Shown piece after piece: positions 35,786 through 43,775 of a stretch of 64,000 nucleotides of DNA. Position 1 is the first letter of the stretch, and every line of letters starts with the position of its first letter. A program made the translations under genes and the position numbers. The notes under the pieces were generated by a model. That model was not told the DNA's origin. It saw nothing but the letters and a program-made list of their open reading frames with translations, and ran no database searches. Origin of the DNA: Paenibacillus foliorum (GTDB lineage: Bacteria; Bacillota; Bacilli; Paenibacillales; NBRC-103111); assembly GCF_013141765.1 (NCBI RefSeq), contig NZ_WHOD01000050.1, positions 38,939 to 102,938 on the forward strand. Reading direction: 5' to 3'.

Positions 35786-36622
35786 ATGACCGAGGACACA
35801 AACAGCTTGAACGTGCCCGAATTAATAAAAGAGTTTAATGAACAAGGCTATCTGCTGCTTCGTAATGTGCTGACTCCTGAGAAGGTTGACCGGCTGAATG
35901 CAGCTATTGATGAGATTGTAGAACAGGAGCAGGACTCATTGGCGCATAATATTTACAACAGTGTAGAGCGTCACGAGGAAATTGCTTCTTTAATAGATGA
36001 ACCGACGCTTTTGCCGTTGATGGTGAACTTACTTGGATTCAACATCCAGCTGCATATTTCCCATCTTACCATTCGTAAACCAAATCCGCAGGATGTTGCA
36101 ACGGAATCACATAGCTTTATAAATTGGCATCAGGACGGGCCGCACCCGCAATTCCCGCAGATTAATGACATAACCTCAACCTATTACATCAAGACCTGCT
36201 ACATTTTGAGCGATATGTCTGAGCCGAATCGCGGCAATACAAAGATTATTCCAGGCTCCCATAATAAGCCTTTTAAGCCCGACAAGCAGGATGTGCGAGA
36301 TTCCGTATCAGGCGAGGTACAAGTGTGCGGAAAGCCTGGTGATGTGTTTGTTTTTGCTCAAAATTTATGGCATGCCGGAGCTCCTAATCATTCAAGCTTT
36401 ACCCGCAGGCAGTTATTTCTCGGCTACAGCCCGATCTGGATGCGGCCGATTGATTACCGGACAGCTTCAGATAGCCTGCTAAAGAATGCTACTCCTATTC
36501 GGAAGCAGCTGTTAGGTGTTATAGATGACAATCCGTTTAAATATTATGTTCCGAATGAATCTATGGTGCCATTAAAGCAATTCTTTCAGGGGGATGCGGG
36601 TAATGGTGGATATTCGCATTAA
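35786..36622 (+). CDS. Phytanoyl-CoA dioxygenase (PhyH) family Fe(II)/2-oxoglutarate oxygenase
   Basis: A 278-residue non-haem iron oxygenase. The iron triad is His115-x-Asp117 (NWHQDGPH) and the distal His196 (NLWHAGAP). Arg207/208 (TRRQLFLGYS) would bind 2-oxoglutarate. The N-terminal helix-strand NEQGYLLLRNVL is typical of the family. AAGGAGAGATGA precedes the ATG, 26 bp after the binding-protein gene, so it is probably in the same transcript as the transporter. It may hydroxylate or oxidatively cleave the imported compound (inference). Confidence 0.88.
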   Translation: MTEDTNSLNVPELIKEFNEQGYLLLRNVLTPEKVDRLNAAIDEIVEQEQDSLAHNIYNSVERHEEIASLIDEPTLLPLMVNLLGFNIQLHISHLTIRKPNPQDVATESHSFINWHQDGPHPQFPQINDITSTYYIKTCYILSDMSEPNRGNTKIIPGSHNKPFKPDKQDVRDSVSGEVQVCGKPGDVFVFAQNLWHAGAPNHSSFTRRQLFLGYSPIWMRPIDYRTASDSLLKNATPIRKQLLGVIDDNPFKYYVPNESMVPLKQFFQGDAGNGGYSH

Positions 36623-37025
36623 AAGGTCAGCTGGAGTTTTCTTCAGTCCCCAGCTGGTCAATTATCTCAGTGCTTCGGCCACAGTATGCGGCTAGAAATT
36701 CACCAGCCATCTAATCATTGGCGCCTTCATGCCCCGTGATTGCACAAGTAGACTGCGAGGACATCCTAATTATGCACAAACTCAATCTGCTATTCGAGTC
36801 CGGAAGCAACCGATAGGCCACCTCTATGTACTTGCAACTATCAAACCTTCAATCTCACTTAAGTGTGTGGTTGTTAAGGTTTGTTTTTGCGCGATCTGTC
36901 CTTTCTCATTTTTTTGATAAGTATACCCAATCCTATTCGAATGAATGGTTTAAATAGATTTTTGATGGTATACTAGCTGCACAAAATAGTTATGATTTGT
37001 AAACGGAAAAGAGCTGATAGGTAAG
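36623..37025 (+). other. 403-bp gap between the dioxygenase and methyltransferase genes
   Basis: It contains one hairpin (cagctgg/ccagctg, 36628-36656), which may be a weak terminator without a T-run, and a tatact (36969-36974) that may be a -10 for the next gene. A 62-codon open frame (36729-36917) has no ribosome site and a Cys/Arg-rich composition unlike its neighbours, so I do not call it. Nothing else is seen. Confidence 0.6.
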
Positions 37026-37775
37026 ATGGATCCTCGTGAGCTGTTTGGCAATATCGACATTTATTTATTCGATCAACTGCTTAAAGGTCGAATAAGCCCG
37101 GGGCAGCGAATCCTTGACGCAGGCTGCGGCACTGGACGAAATCTGGTTTACTTTTTACGCAGCGGGTATCGGGCATATGCTGTAGACCACTCTGAAGATG
37201 CCATATTGGAAGTGAGAAAGCTAGCTGCAAGGCTGGCGTCTGAATGGACAGATGAGCAGGCTCGTGTGGAATCTGTTGAGAAGATGAGCTTTGCTAACGA
37301 CAGCTTTGATGTTGTAATCAGTAATGCTGTATTGCATTTTGCAGAGAGCGAAGCGAACTTTCAGCAAATGGTTCAGGAGTTATGGCGGGTGCTTCGCCCA
37401 GGGGGTCTATTGTTCGCTAGGCTGGCTTCCTCTATTGGCATTGAGGATAAAGTGGAGCCGCTTGGAAATCAACGCTTTAAGCTGCCGGATGGGAGCGAAC
37501 GTTTTCTCGTAGATGAAGAAAGATTGATGAAAATGACGGACAAGCTGCAGGGAATACTGTTGGAGCCGCTTAAGACAGTGAATGTCAGCAACCAAAGGTG
37601 TATGACTACTTGGTGCTTGAAAAAACCTCATATTTTATTTTTTGAACCGATTGAAGAACTTCGTACAGATGTACAAAAGGAAACGGGAATGAATCCGGAT
37701 AAGGTAGACGCAACGGATCATAAGACAGAGGTTGATATAATGGCGGAACAAATATCAAAAGAGCATTATTCATAA
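37026..37775 (+). CDS. Class I SAM-dependent methyltransferase
   Basis: A 249-residue methyltransferase of the Methyltransf_11/25 type. Motif I is LDAGCGTGRNL (30-40), the acidic loop is YAVDHSEDA, and the post-I motif is FDVVISNAVLHF. The C-terminal tail after about 225 is charged and weakly conserved. The substrate is unknown. It is followed after 27 bp by the amidohydrolase gene and then the acetyltransferase gene, probably as an operon. Confidence 0.88.
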   Translation: MDPRELFGNIDIYLFDQLLKGRISPGQRILDAGCGTGRNLVYFLRSGYRAYAVDHSEDAILEVRKLAARLASEWTDEQARVESVEKMSFANDSFDVVISNAVLHFAESEANFQQMVQELWRVLRPGGLLFARLASSIGIEDKVEPLGNQRFKLPDGSERFLVDEERLMKMTDKLQGILLEPLKTVNVSNQRCMTTWCLKKPHILFFEPIEELRTDVQKETGMNPDKVDATDHKTEVDIMAEQISKEHYS

Positions 37776-37802
37776 CAGCTTACTTATAGCAGGAGGTAAA
37801 CC

Positions 37803-38666
37803 ATGAAATTACGTGTGTCGGCAGTCCAGTATCATTTACATACCATTCACAGCTTTGAAGAATTTGCAGCCCAAGTTACGCATTATGTAAAAACGGCAGA
37901 GGAATTCGAAACTGATTTTGTGCTGTTTCCCGAGCTTTTTACAACTCAGCTAATGTCCATTGGCGGTGGGGAAAATCATCCTGCTGCCTTAACCATTGAT
38001 GAATTACCGGATTTTACGGGCCGATATAAACGATTGTTCACAAACCTGGCTCAAAGCACGGGTATTCACATCATTGGCGGGACACATATTATTAAAGATC
38101 AAGGCAGACTGTATAATACGGCCTTCCTATTTTATCCAGATGGTACAATCGCCGAGCAGCGGAAGCTGCATATAACGCCGGCAGAAGTTAAGGGATGGAA
38201 TATGGCTGCTGGAGCGGATCTTCAAATATTCGATACGGTTAAAGGCCGAATTGCTATTCTCATCTGTTACGATATCGAGTTTCCAGAGATTGTGCGTATG
38301 GCGAGGGCTCGTGGTGCAGACGTTATTTTCTGCCCATCCTGTACGGATGATCAACATGGCTTTCATCGTGTTCGTTATACCTGTCATGCACGTACGATTG
38401 AAAACCAAGTATATGTGGTGACGACAGGTACTATTGGTTCTTTACCGACGGTTGATTTTATGAGAGGCAACTATGGTCAAGCGGCTGTCATTACGCCAAA
38501 TGATGTACCCTTTCCTCCAGGCGGTATTCTAGCTGCAGGTGAAATCAATCATGATATGATCATAACAGCGGATTTGGATTTAAGCTTGCTGCATGAGGTG
38601 CGGGATAAAGGCTCGGTTACTACCTGGCGTGATCGTCGGACGGACTTATATACGGATTGGAGCTAA
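37803..38666 (+). CDS. Carbon-nitrogen hydrolase (nitrilase superfamily)
   Basis: A 287-residue amidase-type member of the nitrilase superfamily. The catalytic triad is Glu44 (LFPELF), Lys121 (QRKLHITP) and Cys155 (ILICYDIEFPE). An RARGADVIFCPSCTDD block follows. It hydrolyses an amide or carbamoyl group; substrate unknown. AGGAGG precedes the ATG. B. subtilis YhcX has this domain fused to a GNAT acetyltransferase; here the two are separate neighbouring genes. Confidence 0.92.
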   Translation: MKLRVSAVQYHLHTIHSFEEFAAQVTHYVKTAEEFETDFVLFPELFTTQLMSIGGGENHPAALTIDELPDFTGRYKRLFTNLAQSTGIHIIGGTHIIKDQGRLYNTAFLFYPDGTIAEQRKLHITPAEVKGWNMAAGADLQIFDTVKGRIAILICYDIEFPEIVRMARARGADVIFCPSCTDDQHGFHRVRYTCHARTIENQVYVVTTGTIGSLPTVDFMRGNYGQAAVITPNDVPFPPGGILAAGEINHDMIITADLDLSLLHEVRDKGSVTTWRDRRTDLYTDWS

Positions 38667-38703
38667 GCAGTTCAGTATGTGAAACTCTTGAGGGGGAAAT
38701 CCT

Positions 38704-39399
38704 TTGTCAGAGTATTTGTATAGCAAGGAATTGTATGTCTTTGAGCAGGATCAGCCTGTAAAAGCCCTTGTAAGGTCATATACCAAATATGATTTTACGG
38801 ATTTGATAGCTATTCAGCAGCAAAGCTTTCCACCCCCATTCCCGTCGGAGCTCTGGTGGAACGAAGAACAATTGATGAATCATACTACGCTTTTCCCCGA
38901 GGGAGCTCTATGTGTAGAGATCGAAGGTAAACCGGTTGCCTCCATTACGGGACTGCTGGTGAATTTTGAACCTGAACATGCGGATCATACTTGGGAAGAA
39001 ATTACGGATTGTGGTTATATCCGCAATCACAATCCATCAGGCGATACACTTTATATCGTAGACATTTGTGCAATCCCTGCTTACCGGAAGTTGGGTCTTG
39101 GTAAACTGCTGATGCAGTCTATGTATGAAGTGGTGATTGCGCTAAATCTGAAGCGTTTGCTAGGTGGTGGGCGAATTCCAGGTTATAGTAAGTATGCTGA
39201 CAGGATGACAGCAGAACAATATACAGCTGCCGTAGTTGAAGGAAGATTGAAGGATCCTGTGCTTACTTTCCTTATGCGATGCGGTCGAATGCCGGTTAAG
39301 CTGGTTCAAGGTTATCTCGAAGACGAGGAATCCTTGAATTATGCAATGCTTATGGAATGGCGAAATCCTTTTATAGATAGTCTAAGGATGAATTATTAA
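38704..39399 (+). CDS. GNAT N-acetyltransferase
   Basis: A 231-residue acyl-CoA-dependent acetyltransferase. The acetyl-CoA loop is visible as DICAIPAYRKLGLGKLLMQ (about 120-138), after YTKYDFTDLIAIQQQSF at the N-terminal fold. The start is TTG, after GAGGGGGAA. It has the composition of the GNAT half of YhcX and lies 37 bp after the nitrilase-like gene, which supports a joint function. Confidence 0.88.
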   Translation: MSEYLYSKELYVFEQDQPVKALVRSYTKYDFTDLIAIQQQSFPPPFPSELWWNEEQLMNHTTLFPEGALCVEIEGKPVASITGLLVNFEPEHADHTWEEITDCGYIRNHNPSGDTLYIVDICAIPAYRKLGLGKLLMQSMYEVVIALNLKRLLGGGRIPGYSKYADRMTAEQYTAAVVEGRLKDPVLTFLMRCGRMPVKLVQGYLEDEESLNYAMLMEWRNPFIDSLRMNY

Positions 39400-39482
39400 T
39401 TCTGATTTGGGTTTAACTCTTCTTCAAAAGGAAACAATGGTAGTTGTTAGTTTGAACCATTTACCTTTTGGAGGGACATCAG

Positions 39483-40130
39483 ATGAACAAATTGATAAGT
39501 CAAGGAGCTCTAGGCATCAGCTTCATGCTGCTGTTATCGTCTTGTGAGTGGGGAGCAACTCAGCCAACCGTAGTAACTCGTGGTTCTTCTGCAACAGCAC
39601 ATCCTCAGCATAATGTAAGCGAAAGCCAAGGAAGCCCCGCTCCCGCAGCTTCAGCCGAAGCTGCTTCGAAAGAACCCGCAGCTGTTGTAAAACGGATTGA
39701 CATTATGGACAGTAAGGGAGCAAAGGTCGGTACAGCAGTATTGTCTGAAGCTGCCGAGGGTGTTAGGCTGCAGGTTGAGGTATCAGGCCTTCCGTCAGGT
39801 ATTCATGGTATCCACATTCATCAAACGGGAGTTTGTACAGCCCCTGATTTCAAATCAGCTGGTGAACATTTTAACCCGGAAGGGAAAAAGCATGGATTTG
39901 AAAATCCGGAAGGTTACCATGCAGGAGATCTTCTAAATCTGGAGATAGGCTCCGACGGCAAGGGGAAAGCAGAATTGATAGACAAGAAGGTAACGCTGGC
40001 TAAGGACAAAGCCAACTCACTGTTGAAGCCAGGTGGTACTGCCTTAGTTATTCATGAGGCTGCTGACGACTACAAAACAGATCCATCCGGAAATTCCGGA
40101 GCAAGGATTGCTTGCGGTGTGATTTTGTAG
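39483..40130 (+). CDS. sodC: Cu/Zn superoxide dismutase lipoprotein
   Basis: A 215-residue extracytoplasmic lipoprotein (lipobox LLSSC, Cys21) with a Pro/Ala/Ser-rich spacer to about 66 and a Cu/Zn superoxide dismutase domain. It dismutates superoxide at the cell surface. Ligands are readable: His111 and His113 (HGIHIHQTG), bridging His129 (GEHFNP), His137, His146 and Asp149 (YHAGD), and His191 (VIHEAADDY). The disulfide would be Cys118-Cys211. The set is complete, unlike B. subtilis YojM, which is known to lack copper ligands. ATG 39483 follows GGAGGG (39470-39475). Confidence 0.93.
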   Translation: MNKLISQGALGISFMLLLSSCEWGATQPTVVTRGSSATAHPQHNVSESQGSPAPAASAEAASKEPAAVVKRIDIMDSKGAKVGTAVLSEAAEGVRLQVEVSGLPSGIHGIHIHQTGVCTAPDFKSAGEHFNPEGKKHGFENPEGYHAGDLLNLEIGSDGKGKAELIDKKVTLAKDKANSLLKPGGTALVIHEAADDYKTDPSGNSGARIACGVIL

Positions 40131-40204
40131 GTTAGAGGCGTAAATCTGTTTTTTCCAACAGTGAATGATTGCCGCTTTTTTGAACCTGTGTTACGATAAA
40201 AGAG

Positions 40205-40248
40205 AACCCACCTTGGAGGCTGTTCATAGCCTATGGGGTGGGTTTTTG
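40205..40248 (+). terminator. Terminator of sodC
   Basis: aacccacc (40205-40212) pairs with ggtgggtt (40237-40244), an inner ggct/agcc hairpin is present, and a T-run follows. Confidence 0.85.
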
Positions 40249-40292
40249 CTGTCATACTAGTTATCTTCATAAGCATAGGGGAGTTTTATAGA

Positions 40293-41363
40293 ATGAAGTT
40301 TGTCGTTGAATACATTTCTTTTTTTGTCATTCAGGTTGATGGGGAGGAAGGTCAGGGAGGCAAGCGCTGCAAGCACTACCAGACCTTAGATGGGGATGAT
40401 TATACAGAGAGTGAGCTCAGCTCGTTTCTGGGTGGGGAGTTTACTAAGACCGCTAAACGTGCGGCTGAACGCAATCCCAAGGCAGAGCAGGTTCCGACCA
40501 AGATCGGACGATTTGCAGTTGAGCCGGGCTATGACTTGGACAGCAATCCTAACTACAATTTATTTGCGCGTTTGCGCACAGCCGAAACAAAGGACTTATA
40601 CATGGAATATGCCGACTCGTTAGTACAAGCCTATATGGATACTAGCGCGATACGCGGTGGAGCGGTGTTTATCGTTCGGGCTAAGCATGAGAAACTGTTT
40701 GATGAACCTTTTATTTTTGTGCTCAAATGCGACTTTGAACAAAAAATTGCCCGCATCACCGATGAGCGAAGTCTTTTAAATAAAGTTGAAATGGCGATTA
40801 ATGCCAAAAATATGAAATCAATTATGTACCCGCATATGCCCGAAGAAGGGACTTTGGAGCCTTGGGAAATCAAAATCCACCAATCTTCTCATGCCCGTTA
40901 TTTTGAAGACTTTTTGAAATATGTAGAGTATGAAAAATCGATGCCCGAGATCATGAATGAGCAGGTTCTCGGCTTCGTTCATCAATATATTGAGGAAGTT
41001 TATGAGAATAATGCGGAAGGTAAGGAGAAGGAGCTGGAGGAGGTAGAGCTGTGGGCTTGCAGTGAGCAGCGACAGCTTCAAGAAAAGTGGTCTCACGAAC
41101 AGGTAATGGAAGCTTCATCGGTAATGATTGAGCAAAAGCCGGATATTGAAATGAAGCTCAAGGTGGGGCATATGTCCGTTAAGGCATTATTGGCGGATTT
41201 CGGTGACCGGTTGCATATTGCCAAGGTTGGTGATCGCTATGTGGTTGTAATAGAAGGCGAAGATTTGATGTTCGATAAGGGGATATTACCTGTAGAGCTG
41301 CTTCAGCCTGAGCCTTTAGAGCAGATTGTAGACAAAATAGTTCGAAAATCCGATGAGGCTTAA
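40293..41363 (+). CDS. Uncharacterised conserved protein, possibly DUF3900
   Basis: A 356-residue soluble, acidic protein. The N-terminus reads FVVEYISFFVIQVDGEE; a middle block has FIVRAKHEKLFDEPFIFVLKCDF; the second half is rich in Glu/Lys helices and ends in an EPLEQIVDKIVRK helix. The shape resembles the DUF3900 group and distantly the 37-kDa nucleoid-associated (NdpA) fold, but I cannot confirm either. ATG 40293 is chosen because GGGGAG lies at 40279-40284; the frame upstream runs through the sodC terminator. It may be a single-gene unit. Confidence 0.7.
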   Translation: MKFVVEYISFFVIQVDGEEGQGGKRCKHYQTLDGDDYTESELSSFLGGEFTKTAKRAAERNPKAEQVPTKIGRFAVEPGYDLDSNPNYNLFARLRTAETKDLYMEYADSLVQAYMDTSAIRGGAVFIVRAKHEKLFDEPFIFVLKCDFEQKIARITDERSLLNKVEMAINAKNMKSIMYPHMPEEGTLEPWEIKIHQSSHARYFEDFLKYVEYEKSMPEIMNEQVLGFVHQYIEEVYENNAEGKEKELEEVELWACSEQRQLQEKWSHEQVMEASSVMIEQKPDIEMKLKVGHMSVKALLADFGDRLHIAKVGDRYVVVIEGEDLMFDKGILPVELLQPEPLEQIVDKIVRKSDEA

Positions 41364-41448
41364 AAGGAATTCCTTTAACGCAATTGGAATTTGTTAGTGT
41401 CAACCGTATGCCCATTTAATCGATAGTTCGTTGAGAGGGATGATGTGT

Positions 41449-41946
41449 GTGGGAAGTCTATTTGAAGTAGTAAAAGCGAATTGGGAAGCAAAACTAATCG
41501 ATATTCAGAGACGGATGATCGAAGCCGTCACCCAGTTAAAGGAGGAGCAGCTAAATTGGCGCCCAAACGAAGAAAGCAACAGCATTGCGAATCTTATCGT
41601 GCACATAGAAGGTAACATTCATCAACGTATCGAAGCGACAGTATTGGGTGGCGTGGACCGCCGTGATAGGGATGGGGAGTTTGAAAATGGTGTTCATTTG
41701 AGTAGTGAAGAATTGCTTCAACGTTTTAACAATTCCTTTGATCTGCTAATGCGGACCGTTTCAACTCTGAGAGAGGATCGACTGCTGGAGACCGTTCAGG
41801 TTCGAGACAGACAAGTGACGGTATTCGATGTGGTGAACGGATGTGCGACTCATTTCTCGGAGCATTTGGGTCAGGTGCTGTATTTGGCGAAAATCCAGCT
41901 GGGCGAGCGTTACAAGACGACCTCAATTCCTAAGAAAAAGAGTTAA
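41449..41946 (+). CDS. DinB-superfamily protein (DUF1572-like)
   Basis: A 165-residue four-helix protein of the DinB/YfiT superfamily, DUF1572 branch. Putative metal ligands are the His of IVHIEGNIHQR and the pair in CATHFSEHLGQ. The family includes bacillithiol- and mycothiol-linked transferases and proteins of unknown role; no substrate is assigned. GTG 41449 is chosen because GAGAGGG (41433-41439) is 9 bp before it; two closer ATGs (41440, 41443) are too near. Confidence 0.82.
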   Translation: MGSLFEVVKANWEAKLIDIQRRMIEAVTQLKEEQLNWRPNEESNSIANLIVHIEGNIHQRIEATVLGGVDRRDRDGEFENGVHLSSEELLQRFNNSFDLLMRTVSTLREDRLLETVQVRDRQVTVFDVVNGCATHFSEHLGQVLYLAKIQLGERYKTTSIPKKKS

Positions 41947-41987
41947 AGTTTTGATAAGATGAAACCATCTTCTAAGAGTTCGAACAA

Positions 41988-42030
41988 AAAAACAGGTGCA
42001 AATCCCAACGGGCAGATGCACCTGTTTTTC
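41988..42030. terminator. Bidirectional terminator, DinB-like / viaA
   Basis: aaaaacaggtgca (41988-42000) and tgcacctgttttt (42017-42029) form a perfect 13-bp stem with T-runs on both strands. Confidence 0.92.
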
Positions 42031-43739
42031 TATCTTTTGCGGAAAACATCAAGCAGCAGCTCGTTTTTGTCTGTATCTTGAGTCTCCCACGTAGCGGCAA
42101 AGCGAACCTGATGAGATACGCCAAGGATGTCGTATTGATTGACTAAGTGCCTGCGGGCGCTGCCAATGATAAGCGAGTGCAGGCGCACTTGCTTGCGCGC
42201 ACCGAGTTCGGCCAATTGCTGCCGAACCGCGGCGCTTATGGTCCCGATGCCATCGGTGACCATTACGAAATCGGCATCCGTGAAACGCGGATGCCCCTCC
42301 ACGAGCTCGATGCCGCGGCGTATCGGCGCATCGAAGTGAGTGCCGCCGCCGAAGGCGAGCTGCGTGAGCGCGTAGAACGCGGGCCAGTTCGGCTTGCGCC
42401 AGTAGAGCGGCTGCTCTACGAGCTCACCGCGCGCGCCGAACAGCAGCAGCACGAAGTCGCGGTGCTCCAGTAAGCTGAAGGCGGCGAAGGTGGCGACAAA
42501 GATTTGCGCGACCCGCAGCTTGCTGCCGCGCATGGAGTGAGAGGTATCGAGCATGCAGATGACCGGACCCTTTTGCGGTTCGTCTGTAAAACCCGATATG
42601 TTGTAGGTCAGCAGCTTGCGGTCCAGCCATTTAACCGCAAAGTACATTTCATAGTCTTCATCTGCCAGAAGACTGGCTTCACTGGCCAGCATATGCGAGA
42701 TGTCGCCGGATTGGCGGAGATCGTCGTAAGCTTCCGGGATATGAGGGGAGCGTATTTTCCTCCGCTGCACCTTCAAGTGCTGCAAGTTGCGGCCAACTTC
42801 TTGGAGAAAGGCTATTAGCTCCGGATGCCGCTTCAGCTTGTCGATCCACTGTATATAGTTGGCAAATTCCTGTCGATGCAGCCTCCCTAAATCACTGCCC
42901 CATTTGCGGTTAGCAATACGCTGGCTAGCCTGCAGCAGCTCATGAACGTTTAAGCTTTCGTGATCCTCACGACTTAAGCTTTCCTTTAAGGAGCGGCTTA
43001 ACCATTGACCGAGCTGCTCTTCCAGCTGGCGGAAAGCTTCGCGTTCACGTTTCGTATAACGTTCCAGCTGCCGTTCTCGTTGCTCCAGCTCGACCTCCGC
43101 TTTCTTAAGCTTCTGCTTCGCCTTATCCCGCTTGAGGAAATCCGTGCGTACCTCCTCTTGGAGAGCTCTGATGCGTTCCTTCAACTGAATGATTTCCGCT
43201 TCTACTAGAGGGCGGGAATCCAGTCCTGCCTGCTTTTCTTCGACATTCTGCTTTCCCTGCTGAAGGGTATAGCCAACCAGCTTCAGCTTCTCGATCTGCT
43301 TCTCTGTCAGATGCTCGTTAATTTGCGAGCTCTCCTGGCCTTGCATTTGTTTTTTCTCATTCAAGCCAACGGTGAGCAGCTGCTCATCCTGTTTGCGTCG
43401 CTTTACTTCCTCGGCATAGCTCGCGGTTAGCCACATTAGCGCCTTTAATGCAGTTTTAAAGGATGCATTAACTTCTCCTATGGTTCTTGGATGAATGGTC
43501 AAGTAAAAAAACTGCTTGCGCAGCTGCCCAATCAACCAACGGTGAAAGGGAGCTGCATCCTTGGAACGGTCAATTTCCGGTTGAGGTAAATAGAAGCACA
43601 TGAAAAAGTCGGCAAACAGCTCAACTGAAAACCAAGCTGTTGAGGCTTGCACCTCACGGATCCATTCCTGCGCGGTACGGGAGGAATGGACATATCCGTC
43701 AAAAATATAACGATCGATTCTCGCGCATTGAATGATCAT
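42030..43739 (-). CDS. viaA: VWA-domain protein, ViaA-like partner of RavA
   Basis: A 569-residue soluble protein. Residues 1-130 are helical, 130-270 a highly charged Glu/Lys/Arg/Gln-rich coiled-coil region, and about 395-569 a VWA domain with complete metal-ion site: DTSHSM, the Thr of GGGTHFD and VTDG. It lies 36 bp after the RavA-type ATPase gene and shares its direction, the arrangement of E. coli ravA-viaA, though both proteins diverge from the E. coli ones in length. The C-terminal coding region (about 42160-42540) is visibly more GC-rich than its neighbours. Its function is probably chaperone-like remodelling with the ATPase. Confidence 0.82.
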   Translation of the reverse strand: MIIQCARIDRYIFDGYVHSSRTAQEWIREVQASTAWFSVELFADFFMCFYLPQPEIDRSKDAAPFHRWLIGQLRKQFFYLTIHPRTIGEVNASFKTALKALMWLTASYAEEVKRRKQDEQLLTVGLNEKKQMQGQESSQINEHLTEKQIEKLKLVGYTLQQGKQNVEEKQAGLDSRPLVEAEIIQLKERIRALQEEVRTDFLKRDKAKQKLKKAEVELEQRERQLERYTKREREAFRQLEEQLGQWLSRSLKESLSREDHESLNVHELLQASQRIANRKWGSDLGRLHRQEFANYIQWIDKLKRHPELIAFLQEVGRNLQHLKVQRRKIRSPHIPEAYDDLRQSGDISHMLASEASLLADEDYEMYFAVKWLDRKLLTYNISGFTDEPQKGPVICMLDTSHSMRGSKLRVAQIFVATFAAFSLLEHRDFVLLLFGARGELVEQPLYWRKPNWPAFYALTQLAFGGGTHFDAPIRRGIELVEGHPRFTDADFVMVTDGIGTISAAVRQQLAELGARKQVRLHSLIIGSARRHLVNQYDILGVSHQVRFAATWETQDTDKNELLLDVFRKR

Positions 43740-43775
43740 TTATCGCTCACCGCCCGTATTCTGGATGGGGTTCAA

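Noticed and set aside
36729..36917. 62-codon frame
   Set aside because: No ribosome site, atypical composition and no motif.
42147..42473. 108-codon plus-strand frame in the GC-rich part of viaA
   Set aside because: High GC lowers stop frequency; the minus strand encodes the VWA domain with its full metal site.
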